A stretch of 64,000 nucleotides of DNA from BOG-932 sp965276835 (lineage in GTDB: Bacteria; Pseudomonadota; Alphaproteobacteria; BOG-932; Roseiterribacteraceae). Below the pieces are notes generated by a model that searched no databases, was not told where the DNA came from, and was given only the letters and a program-made list of their open reading frames with translations. The stretch covers positions 1,798,001 through 1,862,000 of the forward strand of contig OZ255631.1 in NCBI GenBank assembly GCA_965276835.1, written 5' to 3'. Position 1 is the first letter of the stretch. Every line of letters starts with the position of its first letter. Made by a program: the position numbers and the translations under genes. This document shows positions 37,352 through 45,353 of this stretch, piece after piece.

Positions 37352-38121
37352 TTACTCCGCGTCGATCCCGTAAAGCGAGAACGCGAGTGGCCGGGTGTCT
37401 TCGACGGGCCTACCGACTGGGGCGATATCCGATGGTCGATATGGAGCGTGACTTCGATATCCTGATCGGCGTCGGTTGCCGGTAACGCAAGTCGAATCTT
37501 GGTGCGGGCAGCGCGCGGGAAAAACTGGCTGTTGTTACCACTTTCCCGCCGAGCGCGACGTCGATGGTCTGGATCGAATCCGGCTTGGGCAAGAAAGCGC
37601 CCAGATCGATATTTACCGAGCACGAACAGCGCCAAGACAATCACGAACGCGGTGAAGGGCAGCACGTACAGGGTGGGAAACCAGATCCAGCCGAACGCAG
37701 AAGGATTCGCATGCGCCAGGGTCGCGCACATCACGATTGAGAAAACCAGGTCCCAACTGCTCTGAGTGAGACGCATGAACGTGCCGCCACTGAACGAAAT
37801 CCAGAACGCATCATAAAGGCGCCCAGGATCATTTGGCCGCCGATCGGCGCAACCCAATGCAGCCCATCGTGAAATACGAGTTCGCCCAGGGCGAGGACAT
37901 AGAGGATCGCCGGGCCGGGATGGTTGAATCCGACTCTGGAGTAGTTTCCAACAAGAAGCCGCAGATGCTTGGCCTTCTGAATCAGAATGGAGTTGGCAGC
38001 AAAAATCTCCCACCTCATTTGTCGGCGTAAAAATAGCATCTCGGTTCAGCACGATCAGCAGAGCGGACAACAAAACGAAAAAAATACGTATCTGAAATCC
38101 TTTCGCCTCAAAGAAAATCAC
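37352..38121 (-). pseudogene. Decayed, internally deleted inverted copy of the GT-C-like gene
   Basis: Minus-strand frames match the product of 31061-33079 piecewise. The start carries FFVLLSALLIVLN and TNEVGDF. After a frameshift, AANSILIQKAKHLRLL and VGFNHPGPAILYVLALGELVFHD follow; a shift back gives WFPTLYVLPFTAFVI. Then about 370 codons are missing, and the copy resumes at VNIDLGAFLPKPDSIQTIDVALGG, TKIRLALPATDADQDIEVTLHID and LAFSLYGIDAE. At least three frameshifts and the deletion make it non-functional. It is diverged from the intact gene, so it is not a fresh duplication. Confidence 0.9.
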
Positions 38122-38376
38122 TCTTTGAAAGTCGGCACTAATTCAGTTTTATAAAGTTCTTAACTTGCGCGATATTTATACTTCTTAATGGTTGCAATTT
38201 CGTCTAATCCAAACAACACATCGACGATCTACACAAGTAGACGTGCCCACTCGCCAATCCGCAATGGTGCGCCCATCCTGATTCGTGTAATGGCTGTGCA
38301 ATCGAGACAGGATAAAGAGGCTAGTGACGGTGTCGAGGTTCCATCGGAATCAACCGCCTATGACGCGTGATCGGCG

Positions 38377-38808
38377 ATGAGCCGCCAATTCGCGGCCTTC
38401 GTCGCGGTGGGTGGAATTGCAGCCCTGGTGAATATCATCTCACGGCTGATGATCAGCCGGGTGATGCCCTATGAGGCCGCCATCGTTGTCGCCTATCTAT
38501 GCGGAATGATCACGGCGTTTTTCCTGAACCGCGTGTTCGTTTTCCGCGCGGCGCCCCGGCATGAGACCTCACGCCAGTTTGCCCGTTTCGCGCTCGTCAA
38601 CATCGTCGCGCTGGCGCAGGTCTGGATCGTCGGCGTCGGGCTGGCCCGCTTCGTTCTACCGGCCGTGGGCTTCAATTGGCATGCTGAAACGGTGGCGCAC
38701 GTCATCGCGGTGGCGTCGCCCATCCTGACGAGCTACGTCGCGCATAAATATTTCTCGTTCGCGCAGACGGCTGTGCCCGATCATTTGCCCGAACCGAAGG
38801 GATTTTGA
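38377..38808 (+). CDS. GtrA-family membrane protein
   Basis: This 143-residue protein has four predicted helices: FAAFVAVGGIAALVNIISRLMI, AAIVVAYLCGMITAFFLNRVFVF, ALVNIVALAQVWIVGVGLARFVLP and a last one ending YVAHKYFSF. The N-terminal FVAVGGIAALV and terminal KYFSF patterns are typical of GtrA. GtrA proteins are proposed to flip or gate polyprenyl-linked sugars; mycobacterial Rv3789 belongs to this family and sits with the arabinose genes. Here it is 4 bases before the DprE1-like gene, the same association. Confidence 0.9.
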   Translation: MSRQFAAFVAVGGIAALVNIISRLMISRVMPYEAAIVVAYLCGMITAFFLNRVFVFRAAPRHETSRQFARFALVNIVALAQVWIVGVGLARFVLPAVGFNWHAETVAHVIAVASPILTSYVAHKYFSFAQTAVPDHLPEPKGF

Positions 38809-38812
38809 CGCA

Positions 38813-40123
38813 ATGATCCTTTCCGGCTGGGGTCGATTTCCCCGGATCGAGTGCGAGCGCATCGGGGTGCGTTCGCCCGCCGATGCGATCGGCGCGGTCG
38901 CCGGACTGGACAGCACGATTGCACGCGGCAATGGGCGTTCATACGGCGATCCCGCGTTGAATCCAGCGGCGGTCCTCGACATGCGGCACTGCGACCGGGT
39001 TCTCGCGTTCGACCGGCAAACCGGCCGGATCACGTGCGAGGCCGGGCTGATGCTGAGCGACCTCCTGAGCTTCGCCATGCCGCGCGGTTTCTTCCCGCCG
39101 GTCACGCCCGGCACGAAATTCGTGACGATCGGCGGAATGATCGCCGCCGATGTGCATGGCAAGAACCATCACCACACAGGAACCTTTGGGCGCCACGTCG
39201 AGACGATGTCGCTGCTCTGTGCCGACGGCGTGGTCCGGCAATGTTCGTCTTCGGAGAATACCGACCTATTTCATGCGACCTGCGGCGGCATGGGACTGAC
39301 CGGCATTATCCTGGATGCGTCGTTTCGAATGCTGGCAATCGAAACGCCGCTGATTCGTCAGGAAACGCTGAAGGCCGCAAACCTCGAAGAGGCGATGGCT
39401 CATTGCGAAGCGTCGGCGGACTGGACCTATACGGTCGCCTGGATCGATTGCATGGCGCGCGGGAAAGAGCTCGGCCGCGCCCTGATCTATCGTGGCGAGC
39501 ACGCAACCGCTGCCGAGACAGGGTCCGGCAGTTTGGCCGTCCCACGACGGCGGGCGAAACGCGTCCCTTTCGATTTCCCTGCCTGGGCGCTTAACCGGTG
39601 GAGCGTTGCCGGATTCAACGCGCTGTATTTTCGCCACGGGACGCCCGGAACGCAGATGATCGATTACGATCGTTATTTCTATCCGCTCGATGCGCTTCAC
39701 GACTGGAATCGCATCTATGGCCGTCAGGGCTTCGTGCAATATCAGTGCGTTCTGCCCAAGGACGGAAGTCACGCTGGTCTGGAAAAACTGCTTGAGCGGA
39801 TCAGCATTGCAAGACGCGGCTCGTTTCTTGCGGTCCTGAAGCTCTTCGGCCCCACAGGCGACGGCTTCCTGTCATTCCCGATGGAGGGGTACACGTTGGC
39901 GCTCGATTTCCCGGCCGAGCATGAAACATTCAGTCTCTTCCGCGAACTCGACCGAATCGTTGCCGCGCATGGCGGACGCCTCTATCTTGCCAAGGACGCC
40001 TGCAGCAGCCCCGAAATGCTCCGCCAAGGCTACCCGCAGCTGGACCGGTTCCAGTCGGTGCGCGCGCGCACCGACCCTTCGGGCAAATTCGCGTCGCTTC
40101 AATCGCAAAGGTTAGGCCTGTGA
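38813..40123 (+). CDS. DprE1-like FAD oxidase (decaprenylphosphoryl-ribose 2'-oxidase family)
   Basis: This 436-residue VAO-type flavoprotein has an FAD domain with ARGNGRSYGD, TPGTKFVTIGGMIAADVHGKNHHHTG (VHGKNH at 114-119) and GGMGLTGIILDASF. Near the C-terminus, LYLAKDACSS carries a Lys (394) that matches the catalytic Lys of mycobacterial DprE1, and SVRARTDPSGKFAS follows as in that protein. Family members oxidise polyprenylphosphoryl-ribose at C2', the first half of conversion to arabinose. Ala 363 stands where mycobacterial DprE1 has Cys387, 31 residues before the Lys in both. The next gene overlaps by 4 bases. Confidence 0.88.
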   Translation: MILSGWGRFPRIECERIGVRSPADAIGAVAGLDSTIARGNGRSYGDPALNPAAVLDMRHCDRVLAFDRQTGRITCEAGLMLSDLLSFAMPRGFFPPVTPGTKFVTIGGMIAADVHGKNHHHTGTFGRHVETMSLLCADGVVRQCSSSENTDLFHATCGGMGLTGIILDASFRMLAIETPLIRQETLKAANLEEAMAHCEASADWTYTVAWIDCMARGKELGRALIYRGEHATAAETGSGSLAVPRRRAKRVPFDFPAWALNRWSVAGFNALYFRHGTPGTQMIDYDRYFYPLDALHDWNRIYGRQGFVQYQCVLPKDGSHAGLEKLLERISIARRGSFLAVLKLFGPTGDGFLSFPMEGYTLALDFPAEHETFSLFRELDRIVAAHGGRLYLAKDACSSPEMLRQGYPQLDRFQSVRARTDPSGKFASLQSQRLGL

Positions 40124-40857
40124 GCCCCTCCCCCGTTCTCATCTTGGGCGCCCATTCCGACATCGGCCGGGCGCTCGCCCGCGCCTATGCCGCATCCGGC
40201 CGCCCCGTCCTCTTGGCCGCCCGCAACGCCGCGCGTCTGGAAAGCGATGCGAACGACATCCGCATTCGTCATGAGGTCGAGGTTCAGGTCGTCGAGGCTG
40301 ATGTACTCGATGTCCCCAGCCATAGCGGGATTCTGGACCGGCTGGTTCCATTTCCCGACACGGTCGTAACCGTTGTCGGCCTGCTCGGAGACCAAATCGC
40401 CGCCCGCCATGATCCTCAGGCCGCCGAACGGATAATGCGCACCAACTATTCGGACCTCGCCTTGCTCGTCGGCGAGATCGCCAACCGCATGGAGCCGCGC
40501 GGCACTGGCACGATCATCGGAATCAGTTCCGTCGCGGGCGAGCGCGGGCGCGCCTCCAATTACGTGTATGGCTCGGCGAAGGCCGGCTATACGGCATTTT
40601 TGTCGGGCCTGAGGAACCGCTTCAACGGAACGGCAATCCGCGTGATTACGGTGAAGCCCGGTTTCGTTGACACCAGCATGACCGAGGGCATGAAGCTACC
40701 CCCCGCCCTGACCGCCCAACCCGAGGAAGTCGCCCAGGCCATCCTGCGAGCGGATGCCGGAAAGCGGGACGTCGTCTACGTCGAGCCGATTTGGCAGATC
40801 ATCATGCTGATCATCAAGCTGCTCCCCGAACGCATCTTCAAGCGCCTGAAACTATAG
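40120..40857 (+). CDS. DprE2-like short-chain reductase
   Basis: This 245-residue SDR starts at GTG within the GTGA overlap with the DprE1-like gene. The Rossmann motif is VLILGAHSDIGRALARAYA and the catalytic region is IGISSVAGERGRASNYVYGSAKAGY with Ser and YxxxK. The C-terminus (IWQIIMLIIKLLPERIFKRL) is hydrophobic-basic, typical of DprE2-type proteins that sit at the membrane. It would reduce the 2-keto intermediate to decaprenylphosphoryl-arabinose with NAD(P)H. The translational overlap strongly supports partnership with the upstream oxidase. Confidence 0.88.
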   Translation: MSPSPVLILGAHSDIGRALARAYAASGRPVLLAARNAARLESDANDIRIRHEVEVQVVEADVLDVPSHSGILDRLVPFPDTVVTVVGLLGDQIAARHDPQAAERIMRTNYSDLALLVGEIANRMEPRGTGTIIGISSVAGERGRASNYVYGSAKAGYTAFLSGLRNRFNGTAIRVITVKPGFVDTSMTEGMKLPPALTAQPEEVAQAILRADAGKRDVVYVEPIWQIIMLIIKLLPERIFKRLKL

Positions 40858-41389
40858 TTAGTTTAGCTTTAAGCAGCTAACTCCAATCCCGTCCCGAGAG
40901 AGCGATTCGGAGAGGCCTCAGAGTCGGTGCGTCTCTTGGAATTGAATGCTCGGAATTTAAGAATAGGTGTAGATGGTCTACAGTAGAGGGCCGTTGTTAT
41001 GAGGAAAAGGAAAAACTGCAAGATAAAGCGAACTGACGTTCGCCCGGACCGATGGCCTAAGTGTTTGTCTGCACATCGTTTTTAGGGAGATATGGAAACT
41101 CCCTTTTCGAAAATAAGGAGACTATTCGGTCCCCTTGTCGGATTTTCCCTAAGGATTACAGAGCCATTTAGGTAGATACTTGCCAGATTATTTCCGGCCG
41201 CCCAGTTTTACCGATTATTGCAGGCACGTGTCACAAATCTGATGGGGATCGAAATCAAAATCGCGCTGATCGTCGAACTCGGCTCAACCGGCCCAGACGA
41301 TTCGGAATTTCCATGGCCGCAGCTTCACTCCACCCTGCCCGACGTGAAGAGCCTTTGCCGCACATCCGGTTCCGTCCGGTGCTGAACAG
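40858..41389. other. non-coding stretch after the sugar locus
   Basis: No protein-like frame, tRNA or known repeat was recognised between the DprE2-like gene and the inverted repeat at 41390. The first ~300 bases are less GC-rich than the flanking genes. Confidence 0.4.
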
Positions 41390-41456
41390 CCATTGGTGCT
41401 TGCGGCCGAGCGTGCCGGGCCGCGTCGGACCGTCAAGGGCTTGCCAGCACCAATGG
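41390..41456. repeat. 11-base perfect inverted repeat, widely spaced
   Basis: CCATTGGTGCT at 41390-41400 and AGCACCAATGG at 41446-41456 are exact reverse complements with 45 bases between them. It could be the ends of a tiny mobile element or a structured RNA; no gene lies inside. Confidence 0.55.
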
Positions 41457-41458
41457 TA

Positions 41459-41484
41459 GATTAGGGCTCGCGAGAGCCCCAATC
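41459..41484 (-). terminator. hairpin after the toxin gene
   Basis: GATTAGGGCTC and GAGCCCCAATC pair over 11 positions with one A-C mismatch around the tetraloop GCGA. It begins 10 bases after the stop of the GNAT toxin. No T-tract follows, so it may be a weak terminator or an RNA 3'-end stabiliser. Confidence 0.5.
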
Positions 41485-41493
41485 ATGACTGAG

Positions 41494-42003
41494 CTACAGC
41501 CCCAGCTTTTCGAATGTTTCGAGGGGAAGGAAAAGCCGGCGCGGCTCAGTTGTGAAGGGACGAAAGCCATAGCGTTCGTAGAACGCTTGCGCCCCCTCAT
41601 TCTTGGCATCGACGATGATCGCATGCACGGCGAGCGTCGTGCTCGCCCAGATGACGCGGCGGATCGCATCGAGCAGCAGCAGTTCCCCGAGGCCCTGCCC
41701 CTGCCGCGTGCGATCGATGGCAAGACGGCCGAGCACAGCGGCGGGTACAGGATAATGCGGCAGCCGTTTCGCCTGGGCTGGCGGCAACTCGTCCTTTTCG
41801 AAGCTTGCCGCGCTCAGGGAATAATAGCCGACGATCTTCCCAGACACATCGCAGAGCGCGACGAACACCTGCGCTACACGCCGCCGGATATCCTGAGAAG
41901 CTTGCCGTTGAAGATAGCCGTCCAGGGCCTGTTCCCCGCATGAGAAGCCCACCCGGTCATGTTGCGAGCCCAACAGCTCGATGACTAAGCGCGGCTCACC
42001 CAC
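41494..42003 (-). CDS. tacT: GNAT acetyltransferase toxin (TacT/AtaT type)
   Basis: This 169-residue toxin of a type II module acetylates the amino group of charged tRNAs and so blocks translation. Landmarks are FSCGEQALDGYLQRQASQD (N-terminal), VGYYSLSAASFE, the acetyl-CoA-binding loop DRTRQGQGLGELLLLDAI and the C-terminal AQAFYERYGFRPF with the catalytic Tyr. It starts at GTG inside the end of the antitoxin gene (8-base overlap). The DUF1778 partner upstream fixes its identity as a toxin rather than an ordinary GNAT. Confidence 0.92.
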   Translation of the reverse strand: MGEPRLVIELLGSQHDRVGFSCGEQALDGYLQRQASQDIRRRVAQVFVALCDVSGKIVGYYSLSAASFEKDELPPAQAKRLPHYPVPAAVLGRLAIDRTRQGQGLGELLLLDAIRRVIWASTTLAVHAIIVDAKNEGAQAFYERYGFRPFTTEPRRLFLPLETFEKLGL

Positions 42004-42280
42004 TAGCGCGCTCGCGATAGCGGCGCGCGGCTTCCCTCAGCTTCTCATTGGGCTCAGGCGGGTTGGCCAGCGCCTCATAAAAGGCGTCCCAATCCCGCGC
42101 CGAAAGCGTGATTTTTTCATGCGAGTCGATGACGCGCTCGGCCGCTGCCACCGCATTCGCCAGCACAAAATCACTCACGCTCGTTTCCTCATAGGCCGCC
42201 GCCCGCTCAAGTGTGCGCTTGGCCTTGGCGTCCAAGCGCAGGTGCATGCGGTCCCGTTTCACTTCAGTTATCTGATTCAT
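41996..42280 (-). CDS. tacA: DUF1778 antitoxin (TacA type)
   Basis: This 94-residue protein has an N-terminal ribbon-helix-helix (RMHLRLDAKAKRTLERAAAYEETSVSDFVLANA) that binds operator DNA, followed by a toxin-neutralising tail (DWDAFYEALANPPEPNEKLREAARRY) that is the usual DUF1778 C-terminus. It precedes and overlaps the toxin gene. A perfect 19-base palindrome 31 bases upstream is the likely autoregulation site. Confidence 0.93.
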   Translation of the reverse strand: MNQITEVKRDRMHLRLDAKAKRTLERAAAYEETSVSDFVLANAVAAAERVIDSHEKITLSARDWDAFYEALANPPEPNEKLREAARRYRERASG

Positions 42281-42311
42281 CTGATGCTCCCGTCGCTAAA
42301 CCGCTGGACAT

Positions 42312-42330
42312 GTACGCCATATTGGCGTAC
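42312..42330. promoter_or_regulatory. palindromic operator of the tacAT operon
   Basis: GTACGCCA-TAT-TGGCGTAC is a perfect inverted repeat (8-base arms, 3-base centre) upstream of the antitoxin start at 42280. Ribbon-helix-helix antitoxins bind such sites, and the toxin tunes repression through conditional cooperativity. Confidence 0.75.
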
Positions 42331-42919
42331 CCATCAAGAGATGACGCATGATTTTTTGGCCTCGTCCGTCGTATCCCTGAATACGTCGGATACCGCCTGT
42401 AGCCGTCCCTAGCGCGCCAGAGTACGCTCTAACTGACTGATATTATTGATATACTGACATTGACCATGTTCGACCTCAAGCGGATCTCTGCTCTCACTGC
42501 AGGGTTGTCAAGCAGTCACGGTGGGGACGCCGCGTCATAGCATAGCGGGAAGTGGCCGTCACAGCCCGCACAGGTGTTTGAAAACGTTGCACAGGCCACT
42601 ACCCTCTGACGGCACGGTCGGCGTTTGGATTTGTTGACAGACGTTTTGAGTTGGTAACGTAGCGCCCAACCCGGTGTTTCGAAGGGCAGTTGCCGGCCCC
42701 GAAAGAAGACATCGTCCAGATGTGATGACCGGGCGATGTCGGCTTTCCGTTGTCGTGCTCGTCAACCCTTTAGTAACGGTACGAGTCGGGTTTGGGCGGT
42801 CCTTCGGGCGGGCCGTACCCGTCGAACTTGGATATCACCTAGAAAACTAGAGTTGAATGTTCTGACACTTGCCAGAAACTTGAGCTATTTCCATCCGTCA
42901 CGGCATGAACCCAGCGCCT
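42331..42919. other. non-coding stretch upstream of tacAT
   Basis: No convincing gene was found in about 590 bases. The open frames here are short and lack protein-like patterns. This and the neighbouring remnant suggest an accessory junction. Confidence 0.4.
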
Positions 42920-43116
42920 CTAAGTTTTTGCAAGCTCAGTAAGATCACTCAGCATTTCACGCGCTTCCGCGTGAGAAACCGGACGTTCGTACCGTTCGCT
43001 AAAGACGTTTCGAGCCCGCTCCACGAGGTCGTCCGGAAGACTGGGGCGAAGCTGGAGACCCAATTGATCATCGGCTCCGCGATGGCTTCGTTTAGGCAGA
43101 ATTGTTTCCCGTCATT
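42920..43116 (-). pseudogene. 5'-truncated small hypothetical protein
   Basis: The minus frame ending at TAG (42920) reads DDQLGLQLRPSLPDDLVERARNVF, then YERPVSHAEAREMLSDLTELAKT. This is a helical pattern familiar from short plasmid- or element-associated proteins of unknown role. The frame is open only to about 43116, with an in-frame stop before any good start codon, so the N-terminus seems lost. It could start at an unusual codon such as CTG. Confidence 0.45.
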
Positions 43117-43179
43117 AACATATGATCCGCATCTAAAAATGAGCTAGAGCTACCCACCAGGTGCCAGATAGATCGATGC

Positions 43180-43205
43180 GGAACATCGGCGCGGGAAAAA
43201 GCGTA
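43180..43205 (+). promoter_or_regulatory. near-consensus EcfG promoter before the ferritin-like gene
   Basis: GGAAC at 43180-43184 and CGTA at 43202-43205 are spaced 17 bases apart; the -10 differs from CGTT at one position. It lies about 60 bases before the ferritin-like start, a plausible stress promoter for an iron-storage or DNA-protection protein. Confidence 0.35.
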
Positions 43206-43267
43206 GCTATCACATCTTAGCAGAATCCGGCGGGGCGAAGGCCACGCTTCACTCAGTGAGACTTCAG

Positions 43268-43825
43268 ATGGCCGACACAGCATTCCTTACCGACGTGAAA
43301 ACCCTTCGTGAGCGGGCGCGGAAGTCCCTCGACGATGGAGCGGTAACCCCGAATTACGAGGGCGACGTCGATAAGGCGATCGAACTTTTGCAGGTCGTCG
43401 TGGCGACGGAACTCGTCTGTGTCCTACGCTACACGATGCATTCGATCGCGGTGGCTGGAATCACCAGCGAGAGTGTCGGCGCCGAATTCGCCGAACATGC
43501 CGAGTCCGAGCGCGGCCACATGCTGGCCGCGGCCGAGCGGATCGACCAGTTGGGTGGCGTTCCCAACTTCAGCCCGGAAGGTCTCGCCTCGCGGTCCGCG
43601 ACCGAATACGGCACGGGCGGCAATCTGGTGCAGATGGTGAAGGATAATCTGATCGCCGAGCGCCTCGTCATTGAGCATTACCGGGAACTGATCCGCTATT
43701 TCGGCGACAAGGATCCGACGACGCGCGTTATGATCGAAGGCATCCTCGCCGACGAAGAAGAACACGCCAGCGACATGCACGATCTGCTTGTCGCCCACGA
43801 AGGTAAGCCGTTCCTGCCCGCCTGA
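43268..43825 (+). CDS. Ferritin-like/bacterioferritin-type protein
   Basis: This 185-residue four-helix di-iron protein starts at the ATG at 43268; a GTG 12 bases earlier is in frame. Helices carry the iron ligands: ATELVCVLRYTMHSIAVAG, EFAEHAESERGHMLAAAERI with ExxH, ERLVIEHYRELIRYF, and DEEEHASDMHDLL with the second ExxH. It would oxidise and store iron or protect DNA. It is followed after 14 bases by the GT2 gene, an unusual partner. Confidence 0.88.
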   Translation: MADTAFLTDVKTLRERARKSLDDGAVTPNYEGDVDKAIELLQVVVATELVCVLRYTMHSIAVAGITSESVGAEFAEHAESERGHMLAAAERIDQLGGVPNFSPEGLASRSATEYGTGGNLVQMVKDNLIAERLVIEHYRELIRYFGDKDPTTRVMIEGILADEEEHASDMHDLLVAHEGKPFLPA

Positions 43826-43839
43826 TCCGCCGGTAAGTC

Positions 43840-44769
43840 GTGACAAGGCGTGTTGCGGTTGCCATTCCGGCAATGAATGAGCGCGCAAGTATCGTGCAGT
43901 GCGTTGCCGCGCTGTTTCGTCAGGTCGATCGAATTCCAGCCGGCACATCGTTTTCGGTGCACGTCCTGGCCAATAATTGCAATGACGGCACAGCCGAGGT
44001 TCTCCGCGAATACTTTGGCGGCTGCGCTTGGCTGCACATTCGCGAAGTCCAATCGGCGGCTGGCAAAGCCAATGCTGGATGGGCGCGTCGCTTGGCGATG
44101 GATTTCGCCGCGGCCGACCTTTCAGCTCCAGGTGACCTGATCTTGTCGAGCGATGCGGATACCGTCGTCGCGCCGGACTGGTGCGAAAAGACGCTTAAAC
44201 ATTTCGAGCATGGTTTCGACGCGGTTGCCGGGATTGCGCGGATCCGTGGCGTCGATTGGGGAGACCTTACGCACGAGCAACGGGCACGATTGCGCCAGCT
44301 GACGAAGTATCATGCATTGCTATCCTATCTGCGGAGGGACAGAGCGACGCCGGACGATCCATGGCCCAACCATGGGTATGAGGGCGGCGCCAGTATTTCT
44401 CTCACGCTGGGTATGCATCGTCGGATCGGCGGCTGCCCCGCCCTGCCTTGTGGTGAGGACCGCGCGCTGTTCGAGGCGGTGCGGCAAGCTGGCGGCAAAA
44501 TCCGCCATGCCCTGGACGTGCGAGTCTTCACTTCGGGTCGCCGTGTCGGAAGAGCCAAAGGCGGCACCGCCGATACGATCGGCCTATGGTTTTGCCAAGG
44601 TTCAGCCGATGCGATCCACGAGACTTGGCGTCTCAGTGCCGAGATTGGACATGTCGCAAAGACGACCGAGAACCTTCTGACATTCGACACCCTGCCAAAT
44701 GAGATCGAGCGCGCGCAGGCGCTGGTCTACGCTTCTCGCGGGGCTGAAGCCCTGGCAATGAGCGCTTAG
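43840..44769 (+). CDS. Glycosyltransferase family 2
   Basis: This soluble GT-A enzyme has 309 residues. It begins MTRRVAVAIPAMNERASIVQCVAALF and has the nucleotide-sugar site LANNCNDGTAEVL and the metal-binding DxD in LSSDADTVVAPDW (about 100-112). The acceptor-side region is GGASISLTLGMHRRIGG and the catalytic-base-type Glu-Asp is in CGEDRALFEAVRQ. No membrane helices are seen. Its stop overlaps the stop of the convergent methyltransferase. With the PIG-L deacetylase and NodS-like enzyme opposite, it probably builds the sugar that those enzymes modify. Confidence 0.9.
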   Translation: MTRRVAVAIPAMNERASIVQCVAALFRQVDRIPAGTSFSVHVLANNCNDGTAEVLREYFGGCAWLHIREVQSAAGKANAGWARRLAMDFAAADLSAPGDLILSSDADTVVAPDWCEKTLKHFEHGFDAVAGIARIRGVDWGDLTHEQRARLRQLTKYHALLSYLRRDRATPDDPWPNHGYEGGASISLTLGMHRRIGGCPALPCGEDRALFEAVRQAGGKIRHALDVRVFTSGRRVGRAKGGTADTIGLWFCQGSADAIHETWRLSAEIGHVAKTTENLLTFDTLPNEIERAQALVYASRGAEALAMSA

Positions 44770-45353
44770 GCTTTTTGCCTCTGCCAGAGATCGAGCCGGT
44801 AGTTTGAATGCCGTTCCGACATGGTCTCCTTGAACGCCTCTCCGGTCGCCCGTTTCAGCTCCTCTACCGCTTCGTCGGCCGATTTTGGATAGTCGGTGTC
44901 GCCGGTCCAGTGGACAAGCAATAGTGAGGCCCCGTCTTCGATGACGTCGGAAAAATATGAACCGGCCCGTCCGATGTCGGTGGTGTCCCAATAATAGGCG
45001 ACTTCCGACAGTAGGATGAGATCGAACGGACCGTCGATCCTGTCAGCGGGAATCGAAGCTTTCATGATTGTGACGTTCGGTAGAACCGCGCAACGCTCCC
45101 TCGCCCGCTCCAATACGCGATCAACGATATCGACCGCGACAAGCTGATCGCAATATTCGGCCAAACGCTCAGTCAGTGCCCCGTTCGCGCAGCCGATTTC
45201 GAGCACGCGATTGAAACGATCCCGTGGCAAGGCCGCCAGTGTCCGGTCGTATTTGGCGCGCTCGTAATCGCTGGCTTCAAACTGCCAAGGATCGGCGTCG
45301 CCGGAATAAATCTTCTCGAAGTATCCAGCGTCGAGCGATTTTTTATGCCGCAT
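44766..45353 (-). CDS. NodS-like SAM-dependent methyltransferase
   Basis: This class I methyltransferase has 195 residues. The N-terminus YFEKIYSGDADPWQFEASDYERAKYDRTLAAL is characteristic of the NodS family. The SAM motif I is VLEIGCANGALTERLAE (about 50-66), and FDLILLSEVAYYW is motif post-III. NodS N-methylates the glucosamine of Nod factors after deacetylation. Here the deacetylase gene lies directly upstream, overlapping by 11 bases, which supports the same deacetylate-then-methylate order on an amino sugar. Confidence 0.88.
   Translation of the reverse strand: MRHKKSLDAGYFEKIYSGDADPWQFEASDYERAKYDRTLAALPRDRFNRVLEIGCANGALTERLAEYCDQLVAVDIVDRVLERARERCAVLPNVTIMKASIPADRIDGPFDLILLSEVAYYWDTTDIGRAGSYFSDVIEDGASLLLVHWTGDTDYPKSADEAVEELKRATGEAFKETMSERHSNYRLDLWQRQKA

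Noticed and set aside
41255..41482. 75-residue minus-strand frame after the toxin gene
   Set aside because: It spans both inverted repeats and lacks protein-like composition.
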